A stretch of 64,000 bases of DNA from Halobacillus sp. Nhm2S1 (GCF_019599545.1 NZ_JAIEZV010000001.1:868001-932000), one strand, 5' to 3'. Counted from the stretch's first letter, positions 16,241 to 24,866 are shown. A program made the numbers and translations. Notes: generated by a model from the sequence alone, not told the origin.

Positions 16241-16552
16241 CTTGTTCTTTCTCCTTCCATAAGCCCCCATTATATTTCCAAAGTCCCTGAAGGTGATTAA
16301 GTCGAGGCCCCCCTATCATAACCCATGCCAAATCACCGATATAGGAGAGTTTGGGCATGTGTTCTTTTCTTAATGCTTATAATGAAACGTATGTAAGATC
16401 TAATGCAAACATAAAAATAAGAGGCTGTTTTTCCCCGCCCCTCTTTCTACTTTCATTATACTACCAATAAAAGACAATTTACAGACTACTTTTTCTGTCT
16501 TTTCGCCCCTATACTTTTATATACAAATCTGAAACATGAGAGGAGTAGCCAT
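16241..16552. other. intergenic region with inverted repeat
   Basis: There is no gene in these 312 bases. A pairing of AAAAGACA (about 16468) with TGTCTTTT (about 16495) lies just ahead of the arr promoter zone. An earlier AAGAGG/CCTCTT pair is near 16420-16445. AGGAG at about 16541 is the arr ribosome binding site. Confidence 0.4.
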
Positions 16553-16967
16553 ATGAATGATAAAAATAATGCGATCGATCCTGGCCCTTTCTTCCATGGC
16601 ACAAAAGCGGAACTTAATATTGGAGACCTTTTACAGCCCCAGCACTTGTCCAATTATCAGGACAAAAAGTCCAACTACATCTATTTCACCGCAACCTTAA
16701 ATGCTGCTAAATGGGGAGCTGAACTAGCAAAGTAATTCTGAAGAAAGGATTTATATCGTAGAACCTTTAGGTGAGTTTGAAAATGACCCGAACGTTACGG
16801 ATAAAAAATTCCCCGGTAACCCTACACGATCTTATAGATCCAAAACACCTTTGCAAATAGTAGCTGAATTAAAAGCATGGGAACGACATTCCGAGGAAGA
16901 AATAAAGCAAATGCTTGCCTCATTAAGAAAGTTGCGTGAACAAGGGAAATTTGTAATTTACGATTAA
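16553..16967 (+). pseudogene. arr: rifampin ADP-ribosyltransferase (Arr), frameshifted
   Basis: The first 60 codons encode the Arr N-terminus (GPFFHGTKAELNIGDLL, IYFTATLNAAKWGAELAK), then TAA at 16733. One base further along, the frame continues from about 16731 to 16967 with the rest of Arr (ERIYIVEPLGEFENDPN, KFPGNPTRSYRS, ending GKFVIYD). A single extra base in the run AAA at 16729-16731 explains both halves. Intact Arr (about 140 residues) transfers ADP-ribose from NAD to rifampin. As written the gene is inactive; a base-calling error in the short A run is the main alternative. The flanks show no mobile element. Confidence 0.85.
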
Positions 16968-16985
16968 GCCTCATCTACAACTTTT

Positions 16986-17022
16986 AAAAAGGGATAGGGC
17001 TAACCACCCCCTATTCCTTTTT
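16986..17022. terminator. bidirectional terminator
   Basis: AAAAAGGGATAGGG (16986-16999) pairs with CCCTATTCCTTTTT (17009-17022) with one mismatch. It separates the convergent arr and MFS genes. Confidence 0.88.
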
Positions 17023-17045
17023 AACCAACCTTGTCACTTCGAACC

Positions 17046-18317
17046 CTAAGAGGTACTTTTAAGTTCCTGCTCTTCTCTGAAGTATCCTGATTTGCTCGGC
17101 TTAAGAACCAGCTTGATCTGCCAAAAGCTCACCAGCAGCATCAGGGTCGAGGCACCTATGATACTGTATCGCACTGGAATGATATCCCCGGTAAAGCCAA
17201 TCAGGAATATAAAAATAATCTGAAGGACACTCTGAAAAATTCCATAGATACTCGAGATCCTCCCCATCATTTTTACCGGCACGTTATTTTGATAAAAAGT
17301 CATAAATCCCGTACCTGAAAAGGAATTAAAAAAACCCAATACCATGAACCCCATGGCCACGGTCCAGAATGAAACGGAGAAAGCATAGATTAAATAGCCC
17401 ACCGCTACCAATAAGTACCCGCTGATCATCAGAGCTTTTATGGATAACTTTTTAGACAAAAGAGAAACAGTGGCTGCACCTAAAATAGAACCAACTCCAG
17501 TCAGACTGATCAGCAAGCCGTAATCTGTTTCAGATAAATATAGGACCTCTTGAGTAAAGACAACCTCTTGAGCATCCATTCCAAGGGCTAGGATCATAAA
17601 AAATTGAGCTATGAAGTACACCTTTACAATATATAGGTGGCGCTGACTGTATCGAAACACTTCTTCCCAATCGCTTTTCATCATATTCAAACTAAATTTA
17701 TGAACCGCTTGGTCTGCATCCGTATGCACGTTTGGTAACAAATACACCAGGATCGCTGATACAACAAATGAAAAAGCATTCATCCATATCGATATATGTA
17801 CCGAAGTAAGGAGCAGCAGCGCTCCAGAAATCGCAGGACCAATTAAAAACGCACTGGAAGTGATCAAACTTCTAAAAGAGTTAAATTGTTTTCGATCGTT
17901 TCCGGGAACCACATGCGTGATGTAGGTAATCGCTGCGGGTTCAAAAAACGCTTTTGAAATGGATAGAAAGAATAGACAGACATAAATCGGCCAAATAGAG
18001 TCGAAGAAAGGAATGATCGCTACTAAAGCTGCACGAATGAGGTCTGTTCCAATCATAATTCTCCGTATGTTCAAACGGTCAATCATACTCCCGGACCAAA
18101 ATTTTGTTACTAACGAAGCGATCGGTCCTATCATCCATAAGCCGGCAACTGCAGCAGCTGAACCGGTTAAATTCAAGACCAATATATTGATGGCTACGAG
18201 ATAAATAAAGTCCCCTAACGTAGATATGCCCAGTCCGAATAACAATAAAAATGAATGTTTCTTTTGGGAAAAGCTGTGTCTAATAGGATCACCCCCCTCA
18301 GAATCTCTACTAAACAC
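17046..18317 (-). CDS. MFS transporter (macrolide-efflux type)
   Basis: A 12-helix major facilitator of about 412-423 residues. Helix 1 (GLGISTLGDFIYLVAINILV) and the cytoplasmic motif-A region (SGSMIDRLNIRR) match the MefA/Bcr-like drug efflux group; the central loop is about residues 195-220. It probably exports a small molecule by proton antiport. The start is unclear. A GTG at 18315-18317 lacks a good ribosome binding site. AGGGGGGTGA lies inside the frame and is placed to serve an ATT at 18282-18284, which would give the usual short N-terminus. It is convergent with the broken arr gene. Confidence 0.88.
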   Translation of the reverse strand: MFSRDSEGGDPIRHSFSQKKHSFLLLFGLGISTLGDFIYLVAINILVLNLTGSAAAVAGLWMIGPIASLVTKFWSGSMIDRLNIRRIMIGTDLIRAALVAIIPFFDSIWPIYVCLFFLSISKAFFEPAAITYITHVVPGNDRKQFNSFRSLITSSAFLIGPAISGALLLLTSVHISIWMNAFSFVVSAILVYLLPNVHTDADQAVHKFSLNMMKSDWEEVFRYSQRHLYIVKVYFIAQFFMILALGMDAQEVVFTQEVLYLSETDYGLLISLTGVGSILGAATVSLLSKKLSIKALMISGYLLVAVGYLIYAFSVSFWTVAMGFMVLGFFNSFSGTGFMTFYQNNVPVKMMGRISSIYGIFQSVLQIIFIFLIGFTGDIIPVRYSIIGASTLMLLVSFWQIKLVLKPSKSGYFREEQELKSTS

Positions 18318-18387
18318 ATCTTCTGTAAAAAAACGGCAACCACCTGTGAATTTTACAATCTGTCACAAAACCTTCATAACCAAAGAA

Positions 18388-18413
18388 AGGCTGAGAGTCT
18401 AGACTCTCAGCCT
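18388..18413. repeat. perfect 26-bp palindrome
   Basis: The arms AGGCTGAGAGTCT (18388-18400) and AGACTCTCAGCCT (18401-18413) are exactly complementary with no loop. It lies upstream of the MFS gene in a 415-base gap. No T-run follows on either side, so it may be a regulator site or a cruciform rather than a terminator. Confidence 0.75.
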
Positions 18414-18653
18414 CTTAAACAGCTTATTCAGCTGTAAATTCTTATCGTTCTGATAGAGAGACTCATTGACTAATTTCAGTGTTGCTCTTAAGGACAAACG
18501 ATCACACCAAAATTATTTGTAAGTTTGCTTATGTAAATAAGGTTTATTTAAAGACTGCCTTACTATTTTGAAGGTTACTCGATTTCCCCCTTAAAAACAA
18601 CTCCAGATACCTACGCGTTAATATTATTACGCCAAATTGAACCCTCCACAAAG

Positions 18654-18706
18654 CACATTACGAAAAGTAAAATATAATTGACATTTTGTAATGTGTCGCA
18701 TATTAT
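18654..18706 (+). promoter_or_regulatory. SigA promoter with flanking inverted repeat
   Basis: TTGACA (18678-18683), 17 bases, then TATTAT (18701-18706) is a near-consensus promoter for the XRE gene. CACATTAC (18654-18661) and GTAATGTG (18688-18695) form an inverted repeat around the -35 box; with neighbouring bases, 11 of 12 arm positions match. This looks like an autoregulatory operator. The rest of the 18318-18733 gap holds only the palindrome at 18388-18413. Confidence 0.75.
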
Positions 18707-18733
18707 AAATGTAGAAGGAGGAGATGAATCCTT

Positions 18734-18928
18734 TTGAAAAACAAAAAAATGAAGATCGCCCGTGCGGAAGCCGATGTTTCACAAGAGAAGTTAGCAGAAA
18801 TCGTCGGAGTCACCAGGCAGACCATTAATCTAATTGAAGCAGGTAACTACAATCCGAGTCTGAAATTGTGTACGGCCATATGTAAAGCCTTAAACAAAAC
18901 TTTAGATGAATTATTCTGGGAGGAATGA
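18734..18928 (+). CDS. XRE-family transcriptional regulator
   Basis: A 64-residue protein made only of a Cro/CI-type helix-turn-helix (SQEKLAEIVGVTRQTINLIE at about residues 16-35), ending in the typical LNKTLDELFWEE. The TTG start at 18734 has GAAGGAGG upstream; an in-frame ATG at 18749 is an alternative. It is followed three bases later by a membrane protein gene, a common YgzD-like regulator/membrane protein pairing. An inverted repeat over its own promoter suggests autoregulation. Confidence 0.92.
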   Translation: MKNKKMKIARAEADVSQEKLAEIVGVTRQTINLIEAGNYNPSLKLCTAICKALNKTLDELFWEE

Positions 18929-18931
18929 TCA

Positions 18932-19366
18932 ATGAGTGCTGAAAAATTAGTTAAGGAAACTAAATGGACCATTGGTGTATCATTATCTGTCAGCTTGGCA
19001 CTTTTTGTCACTTGGGTGATCTTTGAAACAACGGAAGTTTCTTTTACCGACAACAAAGCCTTTCTAGCCTTGTCCCTTATTCCTTTCAGTGCAGCACTCG
19101 CTTCCTTCCTCAAACTTACGAAAATCAAAAAGAATCCTAAAAGGATTGTATCTGAGACCGATGAGAGACTTGTAGCCGAGAAGAATGAAGCCGATGCGAA
19201 AACTTTGAAAGTACTTCAAGGTGTTTTGTTCTTATCCTATTTGGGATACACATTTATAATCCCAGAGGACACATTTTCATCGATAGCATGGTGGATAACG
19301 CTGGGTATTCTTCTTTTCTCTTTATTCGCTCCATTCATTTTCCGTCAAATGATGAAAGAAACCTGA
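18932..19366 (+). CDS. XRE-associated membrane protein
   Basis: A 144-residue protein with four transmembrane helices in two pairs (about 13-32, 43-62, 95-112 and 117-136), separated by a charged loop with KNPKRIVSETDERLVAEKN. This loop, with TDERL, is typical of small membrane proteins encoded next to XRE regulators (DUF2178/DUF3796-like). The two genes are cotranscribed and end in one terminator. It may sense a membrane signal for the regulator; that is an inference. Confidence 0.8.
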   Translation: MSAEKLVKETKWTIGVSLSVSLALFVTWVIFETTEVSFTDNKAFLALSLIPFSAALASFLKLTKIKKNPKRIVSETDERLVAEKNEADAKTLKVLQGVLFLSYLGYTFIIPEDTFSSIAWWITLGILLFSLFAPFIFRQMMKET

Positions 19367-19403
19367 CCAATACCTTTGCGTTGAAAAGCTTCATCTACTT
19401 GGG

Positions 19404-19451
19404 AACTAAAAAAGGGAACCTCATGAAAAGAAGAGGTTCCCTTTTTTAGTT
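19404..19451 (+). terminator. Rho-independent terminator
   Basis: Nineteen-base perfect arms (19404-19422 and 19433-19451), including AAAAAAGGGAACC, with a ten-base loop. It ends the XRE/membrane protein operon. Confidence 0.93.
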
Positions 19452-19651
19452 ATACAGAGTTCTACCAAAAAGCCCTTCAGGTCCATCCCTCTTTCGTTTA
19501 ATACTTCCCAGCACTTATTTGGTGATGAGGAGGCATTAGACGTTCAGCCCCCCTTTTATAATGTCATCCTATCAATACTGTAAATATAGAATGTTATTTA
19601 TTAACAATGTCACACATAAAATAGCTTATCTATATTTAAAGGGGGGGTTCT

Positions 19652-20602
19652 ATGCATAATGTTCTCCTGTTCTGTGACCCAGGGATTGATGACTCACTAG
19701 CCATCATGTACGCACTCCTAAATCCAAAAACCAATGTGGTCGGAATTGTTTCTGGCTATGGAAACGTGCCCCAAAAACAAGCAACTCAGAATGTATCCTA
19801 CCTCTTAAAACTAGCAGGAAGAGAAGACATTCCCATTATCGGAGGAGCCAAAAGTCCACTCAGTGGTGAAGTAGCCGTCTATTATCCCGAAATCCACGGA
19901 GAAGAAGGTTTAGGACCCATACGTCCTCCAGAGACCCTTCAAAGTGAGCTAGTAAATTTCGATGAAATTTTTAAAATCATCGATTCCTACGAAAACAACC
20001 TAATCATCCTGGATGTAGGAAGGTCAACGTCTCTTGCGATTGCATTTTTGTTAGGAGGCATAGAGAATTTACGCAAAGTAAAGGCTATTTATTGTATGGG
20101 AGGCGCCTTTTTAGTACCTGGAAATGTAACCCCTGTTGCTGAAGCTAACTTCCATGGTGACGGGATCGCTGCCAATCTCGTATTAAACAAATTAAATCAT
20201 ATCTATATCACTCCATTGAACGTTACGAACCACGCCATCATCACACCCGAAACCATTCAAAGAATAACCTCTCAATCTTTCAATGCGTTCACCCATCTGA
20301 TCAAGCCGATTTTTGACTACTACACCGCAGCCTATAAAAAATTAGCCCCAAGCCTTTCCGGGAGTCCTCTGCATGATGTATTTACTGTATTTGCCTTAGC
20401 GAACCCAGAACAAGTCCGGTATATCGAACGCCAGGCTTCTGTATCCATTAACTTTGATAATACTAAAGGTGAAAGTATAGCCGACTTCAGACCGAATTCC
20501 AGCGAAGAGCCGACAGAAAATACGGATCATATTGCCATATCATTTAACTATGAAGCATTTGTAAAGGATTTTGTTACTGTGATGACTACACGATATATAT
20601 AA
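19652..20602 (+). CDS. inosine-uridine-preferring nucleoside hydrolase family protein
   Basis: A 316-residue nucleoside hydrolase. The calcium-binding motif near the N-terminus reads FCDPGIDDSLAIMYAL (DPGIDD), with the second part in EANFHGDGIAAN and the C-terminal acidic and histidine residues near GSPLHDVFTVFAL. Such enzymes split nucleosides to base and ribose in salvage. The start follows AAAGGGGGGG. TAAATATAGA (19581-19590) and TCTATATTTA (19629-19638) could pair in the leader and place the ribosome binding site next to a stem. It lies alone, before sleL. The nucleoside preference is unknown. Confidence 0.9.
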   Translation: MHNVLLFCDPGIDDSLAIMYALLNPKTNVVGIVSGYGNVPQKQATQNVSYLLKLAGREDIPIIGGAKSPLSGEVAVYYPEIHGEEGLGPIRPPETLQSELVNFDEIFKIIDSYENNLIILDVGRSTSLAIAFLLGGIENLRKVKAIYCMGGAFLVPGNVTPVAEANFHGDGIAANLVLNKLNHIYITPLNVTNHAIITPETIQRITSQSFNAFTHLIKPIFDYYTAAYKKLAPSLSGSPLHDVFTVFALANPEQVRYIERQASVSINFDNTKGESIADFRPNSSEEPTENTDHIAISFNYEAFVKDFVTVMTTRYI

Positions 20603-20739
20603 AACTGTCGTTCCATTTAAGAATGATCCAACGCTCAAAAGTTCTAACACACTTACGATCTAACTATGACTGCTTATACATAGGGACAAATTCCCCTTGC
20701 ATATCTTCATATAAAGAAAGCGCAAAAAGGAGGGGCGAA

Positions 20740-22152
20740 ATGATCATTCATGTTGTTGAAGTTGGCGACTCTCTATGGAAAATTGCCCAGCGGTACAGGG
20801 CGGATATCAACCAAATCATCCTTCTGAACCAGCTGAATAACCCCGATGTGGTCGTGGTCGGTCAGGCACTCGTCATCCCTGAGCCGAATAAAGAATACGT
20901 GATCCAACCCGGAGACAGTCTATGGAACATTGCAAACCGCTACGGTGTCCGTGTTCAGGACCTGGCCGAGAAAAATAATATTGCAAACCCAGCGCTCATT
21001 TTTGTCGGTCAAATGCTCCTTCTTCCTTTTACAAATTATACAGTTCAGGCAGGTGACAGCCTTTGGAAGATCGCCAACCAGTTCGGCGTATCGGTGTCGG
21101 AGATTGCGGAAGCGAATGGCATTGAGAACCCAGCGGTTATTTCTGTCGGTATGACGCTTGCTATCCCTTCCCCTCTTCGTCCTGTCAAGGAAATCAACGC
21201 CTACATTACAAGGACAAATGCCGAAGGAGCAAGGGAAGTGAACACGCTTGGCAGCCATTTCACCTACCTCTCTCCTTTTACACGCACCATCCAGACAGAT
21301 GGAAGCCTGACAGATTTGGATGACGCAGCGGTTTTACAGGCGGCTGCAGCTCAAAACATTTCTCCATTGCTGGTAGTCACTAATTTCGTCGGAGGCAGCT
21401 TTGATTCGGATCTTGCCGCCACCTTCTTAAGAAACCCCGGGATTCAGGATACCTTCATCAACAACCTTTTCGAACAGATGCGATCGAAAGGCTATTCAGG
21501 AGTAAATTTCGACTTCGAATATGTGTACCCGGAAGATAAAGAAAACTACAATGCCTTTCTTAGAAAAGTCGTCAGTCGTCTGCGCCCAGAAGGTTTCAGT
21601 GTCTCTACCGCCCTCGCGCCGAAAGTACGCGAAGATCAGCAGGGGCTGCTTTATGAAGCTCATGATTATGAAGCCCATGGTAACATTGTTGATTTCATTG
21701 TACTCATGACCTATGAGTGGGGATGGTCAGGAGGAAGGCCATGGGCCATCGCACCAATCAACAAGGTACGTGAAGTACTTGATTATGCCGTCACCGTCAT
21801 CCCACGTGACAAGATTCTGATGGGTATGCCTCTGTATGGACGCGAATGGGAAATCCCATGGGTGCAGGGCACTTATGCTCGAACAGTCAACCCCCAGGAA
21901 GCCATCCAACTAGCAGCAACATACGGGGTCCCTATCCAATACAACGAAGAATATCAATCTCCCTTTTTCCGATATACCGATGCAAATGGTCAGCAGCATG
22001 AAGTCTGGTTCGAAGACGCAAGAAGTGTGCAGGCAAAGTATGATACGGTCGAAGATTACGGTCTAAGAGGTGCAAGCTACTGGGTTCTAGGAAGCCCTTT
22101 CCCACAAAATTGGCCGATCCTTCAGCGCCATTTCAAAGTGAAAAAAATGTGA
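20740..22152 (+). CDS. sleL: spore cortex-lytic N-acetylglucosaminidase (SleL/YaaH-like)
   Basis: A 470-residue protein with three LysM peptidoglycan-binding repeats (about residues 2-47, 51-96 and 98-143; each has GDSLW(K/N)IA) and a glycosyl hydrolase 18 domain (about 150-465). The catalytic signature is GVNFDFEYV, with the acid Glu in DFEY. The HDYEAHGNIVDFIVLMTYEWGW segment is typical of YaaH/SleL, which cuts cortex muropeptides during germination. The ATG at 20740 follows AGGAGGGGCGAA; the longer frame lacks a ribosome binding site. There is no signal peptide, as in other SleL enzymes, which are put into the spore from the mother cell. Confidence 0.92.
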   Translation: MIIHVVEVGDSLWKIAQRYRADINQIILLNQLNNPDVVVVGQALVIPEPNKEYVIQPGDSLWNIANRYGVRVQDLAEKNNIANPALIFVGQMLLLPFTNYTVQAGDSLWKIANQFGVSVSEIAEANGIENPAVISVGMTLAIPSPLRPVKEINAYITRTNAEGAREVNTLGSHFTYLSPFTRTIQTDGSLTDLDDAAVLQAAAAQNISPLLVVTNFVGGSFDSDLAATFLRNPGIQDTFINNLFEQMRSKGYSGVNFDFEYVYPEDKENYNAFLRKVVSRLRPEGFSVSTALAPKVREDQQGLLYEAHDYEAHGNIVDFIVLMTYEWGWSGGRPWAIAPINKVREVLDYAVTVIPRDKILMGMPLYGREWEIPWVQGTYARTVNPQEAIQLAATYGVPIQYNEEYQSPFFRYTDANGQQHEVWFEDARSVQAKYDTVEDYGLRGASYWVLGSPFPQNWPILQRHFKVKKM

Positions 22153-22153
22153 G

Positions 22154-22180
22154 GCCTCCGCTCCTTGGGAGGCTTTCTTT
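22154..22180. terminator. Rho-independent terminator
   Basis: GCCTCC (22154-22159) pairs with GGAGGC (22168-22173), followed by a T-rich tail. It ends sleL and may also serve the convergent gene at 22180. Confidence 0.8.
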
Positions 22181-22623
22181 TATTCTAATATTTTTAAAGT
22201 GAAGCCCCCTGCTTCTACTTTTTTCCTCTTCCCCTCTACTTCTACGATATAGATGAACGGCTTATCCGTGGAATGGATCTCCCCCACCTTTTGATTCCTT
22301 TCATTAAAGAAAGATCGGATTTCGCGTTCGTCCTCAGCATCTATCCTTCTAGCCGGTTCATCTTCCTCTTCATATGTAAAATCAATCTCAGAAGATTCAT
22401 GATCCCTATTTTGATCATACATCCCTTGCAGCAGATGGATCACTTCTGCAAAACCAAGAAATAGAAGCCCTGTCACGAAACTGCTGACTAATACACCTAC
22501 ACCTGTAATGCCCACCCCAAACTTTTGGTTAAGAATGATTGCAAAAAAAGAAAGCACACCGAGGCCGAAGATGGCTATAGCACAATAGGTCAAAAGCTTA
22601 GCAATCGTATTGGATCTCTCCAC
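22180..22623 (-). CDS. membrane protein with C-terminal soluble domain
   Basis: A 147-residue protein with two transmembrane helices (about 8-30 and 40-63), an acidic linker (EIDFTYEEEDEPARRID) and a small beta-rich C-terminal domain (KPFIYIVEVEGKRKKVEAG). The GTG at 22621-22623 is chosen because AAGGAGG lies eight bases upstream; an earlier GTG at 22665 has none. It is convergent with sleL. I do not recognise the family. Confidence 0.75.
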   Translation of the reverse strand: MERSNTIAKLLTYCAIAIFGLGVLSFFAIILNQKFGVGITGVGVLVSSFVTGLLFLGFAEVIHLLQGMYDQNRDHESSEIDFTYEEEDEPARRIDAEDEREIRSFFNERNQKVGEIHSTDKPFIYIVEVEGKRKKVEAGGFTLKILE

Positions 22624-22812
22624 TTCACATTCCTCCTTCATGCCGTCGATCCAGCTCTTTTTCACGCTGACGTACTGCCCCTTTTAAAGACAATCTTCGT
22701 ATGCAGATATCAAACAACCCTTTTTGCAAAATTTTTTTGGTCAAATCCACCTTCAGGAAGAGGCAGGGCAGAAACTATAGGATGGTCGGTTGTCATCCAT
22801 CTATTCCCCCTC

Positions 22813-23136
22813 TTAATGAACAAAACTAGTGGAGATAAAAAAGCCTAGCGGAATCGTCAACCACAACGTAACGTTAGTCACCACGATGTCCACATACGTG
22901 ACGCTGTCCCACTCTCTTTTTGAAAAGTAACGCCAAACAAGATAAGCCCCGACTCCCCATATAGGAAGAAGCAAGAAAAAGTCCGGCTCCACTATAGATG
23001 TATGCGTCCGCCTTCTTACCAGTGGTCCATTTGCAAAATAATAAAAGACCCACAAAGCAAACAAACCGCTTCCAACAATATTTCCAATAACCAGGAAAGG
23101 CTTCAAAACGAACACTCCCATTTGTAAAACTTTCAC
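22813..23136 (-). CDS. membrane protein, about 108 aa
   Basis: A protein with three predicted helices (about 8-30, 47-65 and 80-105), separated by RRRTHTSIVEPD and KREWDSVTY. The start is uncertain: GTG at 23134-23136 or ATG at 23119-23121, neither with a good ribosome binding site. Longer starts would overlap the upstream gene by 85 bases. It is the last of three same-strand genes from 23857. Function unknown. Confidence 0.6.
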   Translation of the reverse strand: MKVLQMGVFVLKPFLVIGNIVGSGLFALWVFYYFANGPLVRRRTHTSIVEPDFFLLLPIWGVGAYLVWRYFSKREWDSVTYVDIVVTNVTLWLTIPLGFFISTSFVH

Positions 23137-23218
23137 AATATAGAAGTCTATTCCCTTTCCTGTTCTTCCTTTAACGTTATGGCTCCCAATCCTTTTCCAA
23201 GAGCTCCCAACTATGAAA

Positions 23219-23692
23219 TCATGGCACAAGGTTATGTAAAATTGTTTCACTCTCGTGAACGAGTTCAACGTATTGAGCACCGATCCGGAACGATGCAAAG
23301 GCATACAAAGATATGACTACACCAATCATCACCGGTCTCCATTTTTCAGAAATCTTTATCATCCTTGCCAGAGACACCTTCCATAACCTGGATAGCCATT
23401 CCAACACGATCGAGTACACGAGCACTAAAAAAAGCAGAACACCTGCAGCAAACGTCTGCTTAAACTGGCTTTCTAAAATTAGGATTCCCACCTTTTCCTC
23501 TGAATCGATCTCTTGGATAGAGAACCCTTTGACGACATCCCCTCTCCAATCATACCTCTCTACCATACGCTCCTCCTCATGCAAGGAAACCCCAAAAGGA
23601 ACAGCATAGTCTCCAATAGAAAGATACATATTGAGCCCCAAAATCACTGGCATAACCAAAAAAGGAGAAAACCGTAACCATGTCTTCTTCAC
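23219..23692 (-). CDS. membrane protein, 157 aa
   Basis: Helices at about residues 8-26, 80-100 and 118-137, with an extracytoplasmic first loop rich in charged residues (SLHEEERMVERYDWRGDVV). The GTG start at 23690-23692 has AAAGGAGG upstream and lies 12 bases after the short gene at 23705-23857. It is probably cotranscribed with both neighbours. No family recognised. Confidence 0.75.
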   Translation of the reverse strand: MKKTWLRFSPFLVMPVILGLNMYLSIGDYAVPFGVSLHEEERMVERYDWRGDVVKGFSIQEIDSEEKVGILILESQFKQTFAAGVLLFLVLVYSIVLEWLSRLWKVSLARMIKISEKWRPVMIGVVISLYAFASFRIGAQYVELVHESETILHNLVP

Positions 23693-23704
23693 AATGAGCC
23701 TCCT

Positions 23705-23857
23705 TTACCCTTTCTTCTCAGCAAGCAGTTCCTTAATTTCTTGTAAGTGTTGGAGTTGCTCATCTTGTCGATCTGTTACCCTTTTCGTTATTTTTTCCAG
23801 CGTTTTCGTAATGGACCATAAGGAAAGAATGATCACTATACATATAAAAACAGCCAC
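23705..23857 (-). CDS. small membrane-anchored coiled-coil protein, 50 aa
   Basis: GTG at 23855-23857 follows GGAGGGAGACTC and starts a 50-codon frame. A short helix (AVFICIVIILSLWSI) is followed by a Gln/Glu/Lys-rich amphipathic region (RQDEQLQHLQEIKELLAEK) that should form a coiled coil. Its stop is 12 bases before the next start, with a shared ribosome binding site spacing. It is the first gene of the three-gene membrane operon 23857-22813. Function unknown. Confidence 0.72.
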   Translation of the reverse strand: MAVFICIVIILSLWSITKTLEKITKRVTDRQDEQLQHLQEIKELLAEKKG

Positions 23858-23977
23858 GAGTCTCCCTCCTTCTCACTCTATTAAAATACGAATGTCAAAA
23901 TGATTCATAGAAAAGGAAAGCTTTGTCCCCAAAAAGAAGGATAGTAAAATGAGAGCCCTATAAAATAGGAGGATCCT

Positions 23978-24373
23978 ATGAATAAAAAAGAAGGACTGAT
24001 CCTTTCATTCATCCTACTTTCCTTTGCCGGTCTATTTATATGGTACAGCTCCGGAGCGAAATCACTGACCGGACAGTCCCAAAGTTGGTCTGGCCATTAT
24101 GTAGGTTATGAAGAGAGCGGGACCATGTTCAGAGAGCTTACGATTACCTATACAGGAGAGCAGAAAACGGATGGTCTTCCTGTTACCTACACAGTGAACA
24201 CAGAACCTACGTGGACCGGGAGAGAAATCAGCTGGAAAGGCTCAAAACAGCTGTCCGGTCATCAACTTCACTTGGAACTAAAGTGTAATGACTGTCGCAT
24301 CGCGCTTAAAAGTGAAATGACGATCACCCTATACTGGGGAGGTAAACAAGAGAAACTCGTCTTATCCAAGTGA
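23978..24373 (+). CDS. membrane-anchored extracytoplasmic protein, 131 aa
   Basis: One N-terminal helix or uncleaved signal (about 7-24, LILSFILLSFAGLFIWY) is followed by a beta-rich exported domain with one CNDC pair (about residues 106-109). ATAGGAGGATCCT precedes the ATG at 23978. It is monocistronic and ends in a hairpin overlapping its stop codon. I do not recognise the family; the domain could bind a surface component. Confidence 0.75.
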   Translation: MNKKEGLILSFILLSFAGLFIWYSSGAKSLTGQSQSWSGHYVGYEESGTMFRELTITYTGEQKTDGLPVTYTVNTEPTWTGREISWKGSKQLSGHQLHLELKCNDCRIALKSEMTITLYWGGKQEKLVLSK

Positions 24374-24405
24374 AACGTCTAGAGCGTCTAGTCTCTAGAC
24401 GTTTC
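24372..24405 (+). terminator. Rho-independent terminator
   Basis: The 13-base perfect arms GAAACGTCTAGAG (24372-24384) and CTCTAGACGTTTC (24393-24405) overlap the stop codon of the preceding gene. The T-run is short. Confidence 0.8.
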
Positions 24406-24437
24406 TTGGTTTCCTCCGATTCACGTTTAAGAACTAC

Positions 24438-24866
24438 TTATTGTGTTGTCCTCATTTTTTCCTGTTGTGTCCTAACATTCTCCTTATGAAAAGGAGAATT
24501 CAAATCCTCATCCACCACACTGAACACATTTTGATCCGGATCGAAAAAGTCAAAATGCTTCATGCCGCCGAAGTCCTGGATCTCTGTTGTCTCAACCCCT
24601 GCATCTTTCAACTGCCGGAAAGCGGCATGGATGTCGTCTACAACAAAATTGAAAAAGCTGTTCTTTTCACCCTTGTTTATTTCGAATTCCGTAGACTGCG
24701 AACGAGAAACTTCAATCAGCCCAAACTGCACAGAGCCTTGTGGAAAGAAAAAACCAGCTCCTCCTCCCCATGAATCGATTTCCTTTACACCCAGGTGTTC
24801 TTCATACCATTTTTTCGACTTTTCAAGATTTGTTACTGGAACGAATACACTTCCGACTTGAAACAT
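24438..24866 (-). CDS. VOC family (glyoxalase/bleomycin-resistance fold) protein
   Basis: A 142-residue protein of the vicinal-oxygen-chelate fold, with two beta-alpha-beta modules. It begins VGSVFVPVTNLEKSKKWYEEHLGV and ends GMKHFDFFDPDQNVFSVVDE, the usual metal-site half. The ATG at 24864-24866 follows GGAGG at an eight-base spacing. Such proteins are often lyases, dioxygenases or resistance proteins; no substrate can be deduced. The gene stands alone, divergent from ktrB. Confidence 0.88.
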   Translation of the reverse strand: MFQVGSVFVPVTNLEKSKKWYEEHLGVKEIDSWGGGAGFFFPQGSVQFGLIEVSRSQSTEFEINKGEKNSFFNFVVDDIHAAFRQLKDAGVETTEIQDFGGMKHFDFFDPDQNVFSVVDEDLNSPFHKENVRTQQEKMRTTQ

